Shown here one piece after another: positions 47,669 through 57,292 of a stretch of DNA of 64,000 nucleotides; the stretch's first letter is position 1, and the number at the start of each line of letters is the position of its first letter. The stretch spans positions 930,001-994,000 of the forward strand of contig JAPFFF010000041.1 in NCBI GenBank assembly GCA_039105265.1. The letters run 5' to 3'. A model generated the notes under the pieces. It was not told the DNA's origin, searched no databases, and saw only the letters and a list, made by a program, of their open reading frames with translations. The position numbers and the translations under genes were made by a program. This stretch comes from Tritrichomonas musculus (Eukaryota; Parabasalia; Tritrichomonadida; Tritrichomonadidae).

Positions 47669-49601
47669 TTATTTTTTTGGTCGACCAGATTGCCCTTTAA
47701 CCGTTTTATCTAAATCTTTTAATTGTTTGATAGTTGCACCTTCAGGAATTGGAATTCCTTTCCTTTCTAATTTCTTGACCATCTCATTATATATCTCATC
47801 TTTGGACCTCCATTTTCCTTTTTGTTTTGGTTTTTGTTTTTGTTTTGGTTGATTTGAATTGGTTATTCTCAGATCATCTTCAATTGGAACATAATTATAA
47901 TCAATTTCGACTATTGGTTCTTGTTTTGGTAATTCAGATGGTGGATTATCAAAATAATTATCATAAAATTCAGATGGTGGATTATCGAAATAATTATCAT
48001 AAAATTCAGGATTATCATCATATTGAGTTCTTAACGGTGACTCTTTTTGAACCGTTTTTGTTGGTTTTATTGAATCTTGAATAATATTTTGTTTGAATTT
48101 CTCACTATTTGGAAGAGTTGTAATAACTTGTTTTTGTTTTTGTTTTGGTTCTGGTTTTTGTATTGGAAGATTTACATGAACTACGTTAGGTAAATTTATT
48201 TTTTTCGGTTCATATTTCTTTGTGATTATTCTGTTCCTAGAGTTTTTTTTTCCTCATTTAATCTTTTCATTATTGTTTGAGCATATTGTGATCGATTAGA
48301 TAATGAAGGTCTTTGAGTTTGAGTACCGACTGCATCATTTGTTTCTGTTATTGGTGGTTGCACAGGTTCGCTAACGCTCACTGGTGGAGGTGGGGAGGAA
48401 TGGGTGTTCCTACTGGAGTTTCGGTTATTGGTTTTTGTTTTCTTTCTCTCTTTTTATATACTAGATTATTTGATTCAATTAATTCAATAATTTCTTTTCT
48501 TTTCATTGATGCATCAAATTCAATACCATTTCTTCTTAACAATCTTCGAAGACTATCAATTTTAATTCCTTTATATTTTTCTCTCAATTCTTGATTTCTT
48601 TGTTTTGCTTCAGATAGCGGTTTTTTCGGTTTTGGCTCACTATCTTTCGCCTTTTTCGGTTTTGTTTGTTTCTTCTCTTTCGCATCAACAAAATCTTTTG
48701 CTCTAGGAACATTCGCTCTTGTCTTCGCCTTTTTTGATTTTTTCCCAAATTTACCTTTTGCTATATCTTTCATTGTTTGGGCTAAATCCATTCTTGTTGC
48801 ATCTGCTGGAATTGGATTGAGCTCAACATCTTCTAAGTCTATTGAATTGATTGCATTTAATAAAGTTCCATAAGATAAATATTGATATCGACCTTTTTGA
48901 ATACAATCTGCTTCATGTAACCAGATATTTAATTTTTCGTCATCTGTATTGTTATCTACTTTATATCCTAATTTTTGTAATTTTTCTATTCTTTTAGCTT
49001 TTGGTATTTCACCATATTTTGCTATCATTTTATATATTTTATCTAATCTTTTCTTCTCTTTCGCATCAACATAATCTTTTACTCTAGGAACATTTGCTCT
49101 TGTTCTTTTTGGCTTTGGCTCATTTTCTTTCGCCTTTTTTGGCTTTGGCTCATTTTCTTTCGCCTTTTTTGGCTTTGGCTCATTTTCTTTCGCCTTTTTT
49201 GGCTTTGGCTCATTTTCTTTCGACTGTAACTGTGGTGGAATTCCTCCTTTGAGTACCCATTCCATCTTCTCTTGTTTTTTCTCTCCTGCTTTCTTTTTTC
49301 GTTTCCAAGCTAATGCTGCATTCAGGTCATCAGAATGAGCTTTTTTGACTTCTTGAGCTACAATTTTTGTTCCTTTTTTCCTTTTTGCCCATTCTCTTGG
49401 AGTAAAAACATATTCACGAACTCCTTTGATTACATGAACCAAATTATCAACTGTTTTGATTCTATAATATCTATCATCAGTAAAAGAATAACTATCTCCT
49501 TTTCCAACATCTGTTCTCATTTTGGCATTTGATATTTGTTTCATTAATTTTTTCGCTTCTGATGTTGTATTTGATCGTGTTGTATTCACTTTTTTTGACA
49601 T
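47669..49601 (-). pseudogene. Lysine-rich SAP-domain protein gene, looks broken
   Basis: The N-terminal part is basic with an aromatic segment (DDRYYRIKTVDNLVHVIKGV). It is followed by about four copies of the decapeptide KENEPKPKKA, a helical middle (about residues 180-290) and a SAP-type helix-extended-loop-helix (IDSLRRLLRRNGIEFDASMK). Downstream sequence continues with coding character: K/Q-rich with two copies of EFYDNYFDNPPS and a basic end SGRPKK. The gene is not continuous and about two breaks are suspected. SAP domains bind AT-rich DNA; with its charge, a core or nucleoid protein is the likely original role. Confidence 0.6.
49107..49226 (-). repeat. 30-bp coding tandem repeat
   Basis: Four near-identical 30-base units encode KENEPKPKKA inside the lysine-rich SAP gene. 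Such units commonly vary in number between copies of an element. Confidence 0.8.
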
Positions 49602-49641
49602 TTTTACTTACAAAAATAATATCGAATTTCAATTTTTAAAT

Positions 49642-50220
49642 TTAATTCTTTGTTCTTCTTTTATATCCTTTTTGTGGTCCTGGTTTCTTTCTAGGTGTTC
49701 CATCTTTTTTCAATTCTCCTTTCTTTTGTCCTTTATCTGATCTTGTTTTTCTTGGTAATCGAGGTCCATAATGTCTTTCTCGTGGTTTTCTTGTTCCATT
49801 CGGTTTTTTCCTTGGTTGTCTTGGTTTATTTGATGTTTTTCTTTTATTTTTATATCCTGTTTCTGCCCAACGTGCAAGAATTGCTTGTAATGTTTCTTTT
49901 GTATCATCAGGTGAAAAATGGATTCCTTCTTTTCTCGCAAAATCTTGTAAATCTTTTAAATTAACATGTGACCAATCATAAGCAGGTAGATCTAAATATT
50001 TTCTTGGTGTCTTTGGAGCTGGAGCTGCTGTTGCTTCTACTACATCAGCTGCTGCTTGCATTGCTTCTCCTGCTTGATTTAATACCTTTGCTGTTGATTT
50101 TTTGATTTTGATATCAGATAATGTCTTCGCTGAGGTTGTTGTTGGTGGTGGTCCTGTTGCGAATTTTATATTCCTTGCACGTCTAGCGTTTTTTCCTGGA
50201 TTGTTTTTTTTCGATACCAT
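49642..50220 (-). CDS. SAP-domain basic DNA-binding protein
   Basis: A 192-residue protein. An alanine-rich helix (NQAGEAMQAAADVVEATAAP) precedes a SAP-like motif at about 85-120 (VNLKDLQDFARKEGIHFSPD, then TLQAILARW). The last 70 residues are almost entirely K, R, P and G (RKPRERHYGPRLPRKTRSDK), like histone tails or adenovirus core proteins. It probably condenses the element's DNA in the virion. The two SAP genes are adjacent. Confidence 0.7.
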   Translation of the reverse strand: MVSKKNNPGKNARRARNIKFATGPPPTTTSAKTLSDIKIKKSTAKVLNQAGEAMQAAADVVEATAAPAPKTPRKYLDLPAYDWSHVNLKDLQDFARKEGIHFSPDDTKETLQAILARWAETGYKNKRKTSNKPRQPRKKPNGTRKPRERHYGPRLPRKTRSDKGQKKGELKKDGTPRKKPGPQKGYKRRTKN

Positions 50221-50268
50221 CTTTTATTTTTGATTTTTCATTAAATTATCAAAAAATAAAATTATTTT

Positions 50269-50535
50269 TTATCGTTCTTTTCTTCGATCCTTTTTATCTT
50301 TTTTGAGCTTGGTTTTGATATGGATTGTATTCCGAAATGATCTTGGTGATGGTTTATACAAATCCGTATACCATGCTGGGAGTACAAGTTCTTTTATTGC
50401 TTTTGGTGGTCTTGTTGCTTTTGATGATCCTGTTGCATTTGATGATCCTGATTTGACTGTAAAGATCATTACGGGGTTTGCTGGGGGTCGTGCTTTCTTT
50501 TTCGGTGTCGTCCTTCTTTGTTTTTTTACTGGCAT
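50269..50535 (-). CDS. Small basic core-type protein
   Basis: 88 residues, strongly basic at both ends (MPVKKQRRTTPKKKARPP; KTKLKKDKKDRRKER). The middle has TGSSKATRPPKAIKELVLPA and a WYTDLYKPSPRSFRN segment. It follows the SAP genes on the same strand. A DNA-condensing or core role is likely by composition. Confidence 0.6.
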   Translation of the reverse strand: MPVKKQRRTTPKKKARPPANPVMIFTVKSGSSNATGSSKATRPPKAIKELVLPAWYTDLYKPSPRSFRNTIHIKTKLKKDKKDRRKER

Positions 50536-50573
50536 TTGATTCTTTCATTAAAATTAATTTTTCAAAAAACTAA

Positions 50574-50822
50574 TTACATCAAACCTATTTCCAGTTCTAA
50601 CTTCTCTAATATAAATTGCTCTAACATATTAATGAAATGAGTATCAATTTGATTAGCAATTCTTAAATTTAAAACAATTCTTTGATCAAATAGTCCAATT
50701 GATTTATTGAATATTTCATTCATCCAATAATTTTTCATTTCTTGTGAATTTGCAAATCTCCATTCCAATATTAAGAATAACGTATCATTAATTTCTTTGA
50801 GTTCATTCTTGATGTAATTCAT
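50574..50822 (-). CDS. Small helical protein, 82 residues
   Basis: Helical and aromatic (LKEINDTLFLILEWRFANSQ; MLEQFILEKLELEIGLM). Its 5' end overlaps the end of the upstream gene by 20 bases in another frame. Unknown function. Confidence 0.55.
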   Translation of the reverse strand: MNYIKNELKEINDTLFLILEWRFANSQEMKNYWMNEIFNKSIGLFDQRIVLNLRIANQIDTHFINMLEQFILEKLELEIGLM

Positions 50823-51129
50823 TTTCTATCTCATTAAAATCTTCTTCATTTTCATTTTCCTCTTCTCCATTTTCAGGATCTTCAAAAGTTTTATTTAAGT
50901 TATCAACACTCTTTGATTTTGTTATTTTTCTATTTCCTCCTTTCAAATGTGGTCTTGATGGCCTATCTTTTTTCATCCAATCTGACCACCTTACTGAAAA
51001 TTCATTACCTTCATATAAATAATGAATACGAATATCTCCTCTTTTGTAATCATCTAATAATATACAATTTTCTTTAGCCATTTCTTCTCTCACTTTTTGA
51101 GTATTCCAACGGATCCTAGTCTTTGTCAT
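50803..51129 (-). CDS. Unknown protein with conserved-looking RNA/DNA-binding style core
   Basis: 108 residues from the ATG at 51127-51129 (MTKTRIRWNTQKVREEMAKE); upstream codons are in frame only through a TTG. The core CILLDDYKRGDIRIHYLYEG, then FSVRWSDWMKK and RPSRPHLKGGNRK, looks like a compact beta domain with an arginine-rich arm, followed by an acidic tail. I recall similar cores in mobile-element proteins, but I cannot name the family. Confidence 0.6.
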   Translation of the reverse strand: MTKTRIRWNTQKVREEMAKENCILLDDYKRGDIRIHYLYEGNEFSVRWSDWMKKDRPSRPHLKGGNRKITKSKSVDNLNKTFEDPENGEEENENEEDFNEIENELHQE

Positions 51130-51188
51130 ATATTTTTGAGACAAAATAAAAAATTAAAAAAATTAAAAAAGCTTATTGTTTAATTAAA

Positions 51189-51371
51189 TCATGCAATTGC
51201 AAGCAAGAAATAAATAAAAGTGAAAATGATGTTCATCACAAAGAGAATAACAAGAGTCCACAAACAGCAATTGGGTGGTGGGTTGGAACAACAGCAATCG
51301 CCAGAGTCGTTATCAATTCTTTCACTCTCAGATAATGATATTAATGGTTGAGTGGTTGCTCTTCTTGACAT
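51189..51371 (-). CDS. Cysteine-rich small membrane protein
   Basis: 60 residues: soluble N-terminus, the motif DCCCSNPPPNCC, then one transmembrane helix (LWTLVILFVMNIIFTFIYFL). The cysteines next to the membrane could be palmitoylated or disulfide-linked. The right-arm promoter motif lies 14 bases upstream, which supports a real gene of that class. Confidence 0.65.
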   Translation of the reverse strand: MSRRATTQPLISLSESERIDNDSGDCCCSNPPPNCCLWTLVILFVMNIIFTFIYFLLAIA

Positions 51372-51400
51372 TTATAAAAATGGTCTGTCAAAACCGCCAA
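51372..51400 (-). promoter_or_regulatory. Right-arm promoter motif, site 1
   Basis: TGTCAAAACCG at 51386-51396 (CGGTTTTGACA on the gene strand), 14 bases before the ATG of the cysteine-rich membrane protein and overlapping the region just past the polymerase stop. Confidence 0.7.
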
Positions 51401-51401
51401 T

Positions 51402-54400
51402 CTAGTATTCAAAATATTTTTCTCTCTTTCCTTCTTTATATGGTGTTGATATTCTTCTTTTGAATTCATTTAAGGTTGATACAGTCATATTTTTATTCAT
51501 TTGGAAACATGGTTGACCTTTTGTAAGATCAAATGTTTGTTGATTCCCTTCATATAAATATTTATATAATTTCATTGGATCATTATCAAATTCATTCTTA
51601 TAAGCATATTTAATAGATTGTTCAGTTAATCCTTTCCCACGAGTCATATAATCAATTTCACCTGTAGAATCTTGTAACTTATCAATATACATCTTTTTCA
51701 TCAAAAAGTATGATTCAATTGATTCTGGCATTTCTTTGTGACCATTTATAGTTGGAAAATCTGAATGGAATTGACCTAAATATTTACCTATGAGTTCTCG
51801 ATTATATTTTTCTTTATAAGCTTTTTGTAATTTTGGTAAATCATTTATTTCAATATGCATTGAATCAGTATCCTGATAATAAATATGGCAACCAATATCA
51901 AATGCAAGACACATCACTTCATTCATGATTCTTTTTGACATACTTAATACATGAATACCTAATAATGAAAAATTAAAATGTTTATCAATTGGTCTCAATA
52001 TTCTAACAGCATGCATATTATTTTGTAATTCAATATCTTCAACAATTTTGTTATAATTTTTGATCCAATAATTATCTAAAGTATCTTGATCATTAATGTA
52101 TTTAAAATCTTTTTCAATAGGTCTTTCAATAGTTTTACCATAACAACTATTCATAATTAATTTATATAAATTTTGTAAAGGATTGTCTTGACTTTTATAT
52201 TCTAATCTTTTCTCAAATATTTTTTGAATTTCTTTTTGGATATGATATTCTCTTTTTCCAGGCCAATAATAACCTCTAATTAATTCGAAATCTATTTTTT
52301 GAAATTCAATGAGATCTTCTAAATAAATATTATCGACAATCATTTTGAAAGGTTTATCGAATTTATCATCATTAAGGTTACCATCTTTTGTTTTCTTAAC
52401 GATTAATGGAAATGGATAATGTTTATGAATTCCAGTAACTAAAATTTCTACTATATATGCACCTTGTTTTGATAAAAATTCATAATTTAATTCTGTTTTG
52501 GATATTACTACTGGTTTTCCTTGAACGGTATATAATCTATGAATTGCTGAAGGATATAAACTAACTGCGTCAAAATCTGCTAATTTTTCAGTGATATGCC
52601 ACTTTTTGTTATAAGCAGTCATACATCTACCTCCATAAACAGCATATGAACAAAATTTCCTAACAATTCCACCTACTGAATATAAATCATGACCATAATA
52701 AACTTTATGATTAAATACATCATTAGCTAAAGAAGAAATTGAAATATATTTGAATGGATCGATTTTGAAATCTTGAATGAAACCTTGTCTAAATTTAACA
52801 AAACTTTCTCTTAATATTCGAACATCTTGATGACAATAAAATAATGCATATTTCCACATATCAAATTCATTATTACTTAAACGGCATCCCTTAATTTTGT
52901 TAATATTTGAACGAAATAATTGATAATCTTGTTCAGTCCATGTTTTATCTTCTTCTTTACCTGCTTCATTAATTTGACCTTTATTTGTTCTTAATCTTTC
53001 AAATGTATAATATTTGTATGGGAAAATTTCTTTTTCACAAGGAATATTAAACATTAATGGTAGATTAGATAGCTTGCAAGAGAAAATTGGATAACTATCT
53101 TTAAATGTTATCTTTTTGTTCTCAAATTTCAAAGTCATATTAAAACATTGATTTCCTTTAATAATTGATGATAATATTTTTATATTTTGATTATTATTTT
53201 GTAAAATCATTCTAATATCATAAGCCAAATTATGAAAATAACAAATTGAATCAGTAGGTAAATATTTCAATAGATTTATATTACATTTTTCACCTAAGAA
53301 TTCTTTCTTAATTTTCCCATCTAATGAATGTAAACAACATAAGAATGGAATATGAATTTTTGAACTTGTATCAGATTCAAAATCACAAAACCAATAAGAA
53401 GTTTCTACTTGTTTGATTATTTTTGTTTTTGGTTCAATTAATTTACAACAATATTCATCTTTATATTCTAATGTAGTATTTGAAATATCTTGATCAATTT
53501 CATTATAAAATATTGAATGTAATAAATGTTCTTGTGAATAATTAATTGGAATGAAATAATTTTTCTTAAATAATTCTCTAATCAAGTTTGAAGAAGTTAT
53601 AAATGATCTACCTTTTGTCCAATGATCTGTAATCCAATCTTTATTATATTTGTCTTCATCTAACTTTTCAATATTTTTGATATAATAATATGTAAATGGA
53701 GTCTTTTCTTCGATGAAATAATGTTTTTGATATACATTGAATTTATGAGTTCGTTCTGGTTCAGCTTTTTGTATACCCATATATGTTTTTCTTTTACCTT
53801 TATCCATTGAACGTACAGATTGTTTTTGAGCAACAGAATTATCATCAATATAAGTTAAATTAAGATGAATATTAAATTCTTCACATAAATGATTAATACT
53901 ACTTTGTGATAAATATCTATTTTGAATCCTTAATCTAATTTGATTTAATAATGATTCTGAATAATTTCCAGTTTGTTGTAAAGCATAAATGAAACAACAA
54001 TCATTTAATTCTTCTTTTATTTTCTTTGTCTTTTCATTAATTAAACTATCAAATATTTGTAATCGAACGAGGTAATCAATTAATACTTTTGGACAACCAG
54101 GTTTTAATAAATATTTAAAGAATCCTCCATCGACTGTATTTTTATGTTTTGGATGTTTTAATATACTAAATTTGATTTGAGAAAATAATGAAAATTCAGG
54201 TAATCTTTGACCTTCTAAATCATATTCCCAACCTGGATTCTTTTCAATTTGATAAATGAAATTCTCTTCTGTTAAATTCTTTAATAATTCTTCATAAGTT
54301 TTTCCATTTAAAGGTACAGAATGCCATTGACCTCCAACTGAATAAGATAATTTATATTTTTCTGTTGCAGCTAATTCACCTATTTCATTTTCAAATTTCT

Positions 54401-55085
54401 TTCTTAAGAATGGAAATAATTTCTTTCGACCATAATCATTTAATTGTTCAAAATTAATTCTCCAATCAGTTGGTGAATCATTTAACATTTTTATATAACC
54501 ATCAACAATTCTATCTTGATCATTTTCATTATTAATTTTCATGAATTGAATAAATGAATCATCTTTTGAATGAGGTCTAATTGAATTCTGAATATTTAAG
54601 AAATAAGGATCAGTTGTTCTTTTTGGTTCATATTCATTTGATTTTGGCTCAGGAGGTGGAACTAATTTTCTCAATGGTACATTTTGCTCACTAACGGGCA
54701 TTAATTTTCTCAAAGGTACATTTGGTGGTGCATTTGCAATTATTTCTTTCAATGATGATTTCTCTGGCTCACTGACATTCGCACTAGGTGGGGGTTCAGT
54801 TATCACTTTTTCTGGTGCTGGCTCGACTTTTGGTTCTGGAGGTTGATTTAAATATTGAGGGAGATTTGAATGAGTTAAACCTTTAACGAACCAAAATATT
54901 GAATCTCCATTCAATTTTCCATCGTAACCATTTTCTTTAACTTTTTGTATAATATACTCATTTAATATTTCTTTACTCCGATCCCCATTCTTTTTAGAGA
55001 ATTCTTTAAACGTTTCTTTACCATTCGTTAAGAGATTATAAATCTCCATTAATCTGTTAGGATTCGCTCTAATAGTTGTTGTCAT
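51402..55085 (-). CDS. polB: Protein-primed family B DNA polymerase
   Basis: A 1227-residue polymerase. The exonuclease domain shows FCDFESD near 565 (Exo I, DxE) and YFHNLAYD near 615. The polymerase domain shows DAVSLYPSAI near 836 (motif A), KLIMNSCYGKTI near 973 (motif B) and YYQDTDSMHIE near 1068 (motif C, DTD). A C-terminal segment TRGKGLTEQS follows near 1150. About 550 residues precede the exonuclease: a proline-rich region and then a segment with CCFIYALQQTGNYSESLLNQ; this could include a terminal-protein-like function, which is not established. In Polintons this enzyme copies the element from protein-primed ends. All catalytic motifs seen are intact. The right-arm promoter motif lies 32 bases before the ATG. 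Confidence 0.95.
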   Translation of the reverse strand: MTTTIRANPNRLMEIYNLLTNGKETFKEFSKKNGDRSKEILNEYIIQKVKENGYDGKLNGDSIFWFVKGLTHSNLPQYLNQPPEPKVEPAPEKVITEPPPSANVSEPEKSSLKEIIANAPPNVPLRKLMPVSEQNVPLRKLVPPPEPKSNEYEPKRTTDPYFLNIQNSIRPHSKDDSFIQFMKINNENDQDRIVDGYIKMLNDSPTDWRINFEQLNDYGRKKLFPFLRKKFENEIGELAATEKYKLSYSVGGQWHSVPLNGKTYEELLKNLTEENFIYQIEKNPGWEYDLEGQRLPEFSLFSQIKFSILKHPKHKNTVDGGFFKYLLKPGCPKVLIDYLVRLQIFDSLINEKTKKIKEELNDCCFIYALQQTGNYSESLLNQIRLRIQNRYLSQSSINHLCEEFNIHLNLTYIDDNSVAQKQSVRSMDKGKRKTYMGIQKAEPERTHKFNVYQKHYFIEEKTPFTYYYIKNIEKLDEDKYNKDWITDHWTKGRSFITSSNLIRELFKKNYFIPINYSQEHLLHSIFYNEIDQDISNTTLEYKDEYCCKLIEPKTKIIKQVETSYWFCDFESDTSSKIHIPFLCCLHSLDGKIKKEFLGEKCNINLLKYLPTDSICYFHNLAYDIRMILQNNNQNIKILSSIIKGNQCFNMTLKFENKKITFKDSYPIFSCKLSNLPLMFNIPCEKEIFPYKYYTFERLRTNKGQINEAGKEEDKTWTEQDYQLFRSNINKIKGCRLSNNEFDMWKYALFYCHQDVRILRESFVKFRQGFIQDFKIDPFKYISISSLANDVFNHKVYYGHDLYSVGGIVRKFCSYAVYGGRCMTAYNKKWHITEKLADFDAVSLYPSAIHRLYTVQGKPVVISKTELNYEFLSKQGAYIVEILVTGIHKHYPFPLIVKKTKDGNLNDDKFDKPFKMIVDNIYLEDLIEFQKIDFELIRGYYWPGKREYHIQKEIQKIFEKRLEYKSQDNPLQNLYKLIMNSCYGKTIERPIEKDFKYINDQDTLDNYWIKNYNKIVEDIELQNNMHAVRILRPIDKHFNFSLLGIHVLSMSKRIMNEVMCLAFDIGCHIYYQDTDSMHIEINDLPKLQKAYKEKYNRELIGKYLGQFHSDFPTINGHKEMPESIESYFLMKKMYIDKLQDSTGEIDYMTRGKGLTEQSIKYAYKNEFDNDPMKLYKYLYEGNQQTFDLTKGQPCFQMNKNMTVSTLNEFKRRISTPYKEGKREKYFEY

Positions 55086-55130
55086 GTTAACTTTCTTTTA
55101 CAATAAAAATAATGGTCTGTCAAAACCGTT
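55086..55130 (-). promoter_or_regulatory. Right-arm promoter motif, site 2 (polymerase)
   Basis: TGTCAAAACCG at 55118-55128, then a T/A-rich stretch, 32 bases before the polymerase ATG. Confidence 0.7.
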
Positions 55131-55147
55131 AATTAAAAAGAAAATGT

Positions 55148-55408
55148 TTATTTAGGTCGAGTTAATTGAAGAACGAAAACGTCTTTTATTAATTGTTCGA
55201 TTTGAACACCACGTTCAGCAACTTTTCGATCAATTCTTTGGACAGAACTTTCTAAACGTTCCAATCTTGAAGTTAATTCATCAAGTTGAGAATTTATTTT
55301 TTGCATGAGAACTTTCGTTATATTCAAATCATTTCGAACATTCGATAGAAAATCTCTTGTTTGATCATCAATCTTTTTCTTCTCTTCGAAAAAGTCAGGT
55401 TCACTCAT
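55148..55408 (-). CDS. Small coiled-coil protein, 86 residues
   Basis: Continuous heptads (VLMQKINSQLDELTSRLERL, then VQRIDRKVAERGVQIEQL) after a short acidic start MSEPDFFEE. The promoter motif lies 15 bases before the ATG. Probably an oligomer; function unknown. Confidence 0.7.
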   Translation of the reverse strand: MSEPDFFEEKKKIDDQTRDFLSNVRNDLNITKVLMQKINSQLDELTSRLERLESSVQRIDRKVAERGVQIEQLIKDVFVLQLTRPK

Positions 55409-55436
55409 TTAAAAATAATGAAGTGTCAAAACCGTT
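55409..55436 (-). promoter_or_regulatory. Right-arm promoter motif, site 3
   Basis: TGTCAAAACCG at 55424-55434, 15 bases before the ATG of the 86-residue coiled-coil gene. Confidence 0.7.
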
Positions 55437-55444
55437 TTTATATC

Positions 55445-56152
55445 TCATTCCTGATAATGACTAATATATTCATCTATTAACCTCTTTAATTTATCTAAAC
55501 ATGTTTTTGAAGCAGTAATGATAGAACTATAAATTGAAACATCATTTGTACCAAAATTCTTACGAATAATATCTTTTATATCTCTATTTGGTGTCATAGC
55601 TATTGGCATATTATCTTTGAAGTACCATTGATTTTTTTCTTTTGGTTTGATATCACGATAATAATCTTTATGACGTTTGACTAAATGTAATTTAACTTTT
55701 TCTGGATTATCTTTTAATTCTTCTAACCAAATTAAGAATTTATAATCATATTCTCTATTTTTAGGTACTAATCTTGGTTTTTGTTCTTGTCTTTGTTTTT
55801 CAAAATACTCATCTAATAATTTTAGAACAAAGAATGAATAAGTAGGTGAAGCCCAAATTGCTATATGATTTACTAATAATTTATGAATATAAATTCCTTT
55901 CAAATTATTCGGTAAATTTGGTCGATTTTCTAATAACTTTTGGTCGGGCGGAATTCCGACTGACTCAGAAATAAATTGAAATAACTCCTTTGTTTGTTTA
56001 TTTTCATTCCAATGCTTAATTTTCTTTGTTGATTGACAAGCACTAATTATACTATTTGCTTGAAACATATTATCTTTCTTTGAACGTATAATCCGTAAAT
56101 GTTCATTATATTGTAACCATTCATAATTTTCATTTATTGGCTCTACTATCAT
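55445..56152 (-). CDS. KilA-N domain protein
   Basis: A 235-residue protein. The first 115 residues fit the KilA-N fold: FQANSIISACQSTKKIKHW, then a linker, GIYIHKLLVNHIAIWASPTY and FFVLKLLDEYF. The rest (DYKFLIWLEELKDNPEKVKL, KEKNQWYFKDNMPIAM) resembles the extra C-terminal domain often attached to KilA-N in viral proteins. KilA-N proteins of phages and large DNA viruses bind DNA and are thought to regulate expression or replication. No TGTCAAAACCG site lies directly before this ATG, unlike its neighbours. Confidence 0.85.
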   Translation of the reverse strand: MIVEPINENYEWLQYNEHLRIIRSKKDNMFQANSIISACQSTKKIKHWNENKQTKELFQFISESVGIPPDQKLLENRPNLPNNLKGIYIHKLLVNHIAIWASPTYSFFVLKLLDEYFEKQRQEQKPRLVPKNREYDYKFLIWLEELKDNPEKVKLHLVKRHKDYYRDIKPKEKNQWYFKDNMPIAMTPNRDIKDIIRKNFGTNDVSIYSSIITASKTCLDKLKRLIDEYISHYQE

Positions 56153-56200
56153 TTTTGTTTTTGTAAGAGGATAAAAAAATAAAAAGATAAATTAAATTTA

Positions 56201-56578
56201 TTAATCTTCATCATCCATTAGAAATTTTTGAAAAGAACTTATTTCAGCTATTAAAGCTCTTTTTTGAACTTTGTATTGATCAAAACTATCTTGATATTCT
56301 TTCCATGCTGATTTCTCTTCTGTCTCAAGTTCAGTTTTTATTTTTTCATGATCTTCAATAATTGAATCAATTTGTATATCTTCGAAATCTCTTTTGAGTT
56401 TATATAAGTTGTGTAAATCTTCACCATTATACCGTTGACAAAAAGAAATATCTTTCTCTTTTACTTTTGCTTCAGCCAAACGATTCATAGCATCATAGAA
56501 TTCACTCATTGATTTTTTGAGTTTATCTTTCTTGTCCTCTATTAAATTTTGAAATACTACTTGAGGAACTCTCTTCAT
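56201..56578 (-). CDS. Small coiled-coil protein, 125 residues
   Basis: Start chosen at ATG 56576-56578 (MKRVPQVVFQNLIEDKKDKL). An upstream in-frame ATG at 56608 would translate the promoter motif itself as NGFDTSLF, so it is unlikely to be used. The body is charged helix (FYDAMNRLAEAKVKEKDISF; IIEDHEKIKTELETEEKSAW). It diverges from the next gene with 38 bases between the ATGs. Confidence 0.65.
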   Translation of the reverse strand: MKRVPQVVFQNLIEDKKDKLKKSMSEFYDAMNRLAEAKVKEKDISFCQRYNGEDLHNLYKLKRDFEDIQIDSIIEDHEKIKTELETEEKSAWKEYQDSFDQYKVQKRALIAEISSFQKFLMDDED

Positions 56579-56616
56579 AAAAAGTGAAGTGTCAAAACCG
56601 TTATTCATTTTTTTAA
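56579..56616. promoter_or_regulatory. Bidirectional promoter, site 4
   Basis: The 38 bases between two divergent ATGs contain TGTCAAAACCG at 56590-56600. Leftward it reads CGGTTTTGACACTTCACTTT; rightward ACCGTTATTCATTTTTTTA. Confidence 0.75.
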
Positions 56617-56904
56617 ATGTTGCCTACTCATAGTTTGAATCTACTCAAAGAAAATTTGAATAGTTCAATTGATGAATTAATTAGACAAATACATAGTGTT
56701 GAAGAATTTGAAATAGAGATTCTGTCATTAAAGAATGATCCTGATTATGAAAGTTTCCTAGAGGAATTAGAGAAAGAGAAACAAAAATATGAATCCAAAA
56801 AAGCTGAAGTAATTCAAAACACTCAAACCTTAATCAACTTCATCGAACAAAAAAAATCAACCACACCGAAAAAAATAAAATTATCAGTCATATTGAAAGA
56901 GTAA
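56617..56904 (+). CDS. Small coiled-coil protein, 95 residues
   Basis: Helical (LLKENLNSSIDELIRQIHSV; FLEELEKEKQKYESKKAEVI) with a basic end. It shares a 38-base bidirectional promoter with the minus-strand gene at 56201-56578; its own side reads CCGTTATTCATTTTTTTAA before the ATG. Confidence 0.65.
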   Translation: MLPTHSLNLLKENLNSSIDELIRQIHSVEEFEIEILSLKNDPDYESFLEELEKEKQKYESKKAEVIQNTQTLINFIEQKKSTTPKKIKLSVILKE

Positions 56905-56920
56905 AAAATTATTTCTTTAT

Positions 56921-57292
56921 TTAACCTTTGTTAATGAATTTATTAAGTTCGATCAATTTTGGTTCTAATTCATTTTTGTCAGTCATGTGAACGAAAATAT
57001 CCAAAACTTCACGCATTTTGAGAATGAGAGCTTTGCGATAATTTCGAACTTTCTTTTCGAATTTGAGATGATATTCAAGAGTTTCTTGAAGACATGAACT
57101 CATTGCTTGATAATCTTCCACTGTCCTATCCAAGCTGCGAATTTCCAGTTTTAAATGAGCATTATGACGTTTTGCGTCATCTATGTAATCAGTTATGGAC
57201 TCTTTTGGATCGTCTTCTTCCTCTTCTTTTTCCATTTCTTTCACAGTCTCATCAATATCTTCTTTTGAATAGTCACCGTACCAAGACTTCAT
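56921..57292 (-). CDS. Small coiled-coil protein, 123 residues
   Basis: Start set at ATG 57290-57292 (MKSWYGDYSKEDIDETVKEM). The longer frame from 57334 would translate the promoter motif. It has an acidic first part (EKEEEEDDPKES) and then helices (LKLEIRSLDRTVEDYQAMSS; YRKALILKMREVLDIFVHM). Style and end resemble the protein at 22054-22464, suggesting a paralogous family placed at both ends of the element. Confidence 0.65.
   Translation of the reverse strand: MKSWYGDYSKEDIDETVKEMEKEEEEDDPKESITDYIDDAKRHNAHLKLEIRSLDRTVEDYQAMSSCLQETLEYHLKFEKKVRNYRKALILKMREVLDIFVHMTDKNELEPKLIELNKFINKG

Noticed and set aside
49131-49226. Regular 30-bp spacing as a CRISPR array
   Set aside because: The units abut with no spacers and encode a decapeptide inside an open frame; the organism is a eukaryote.
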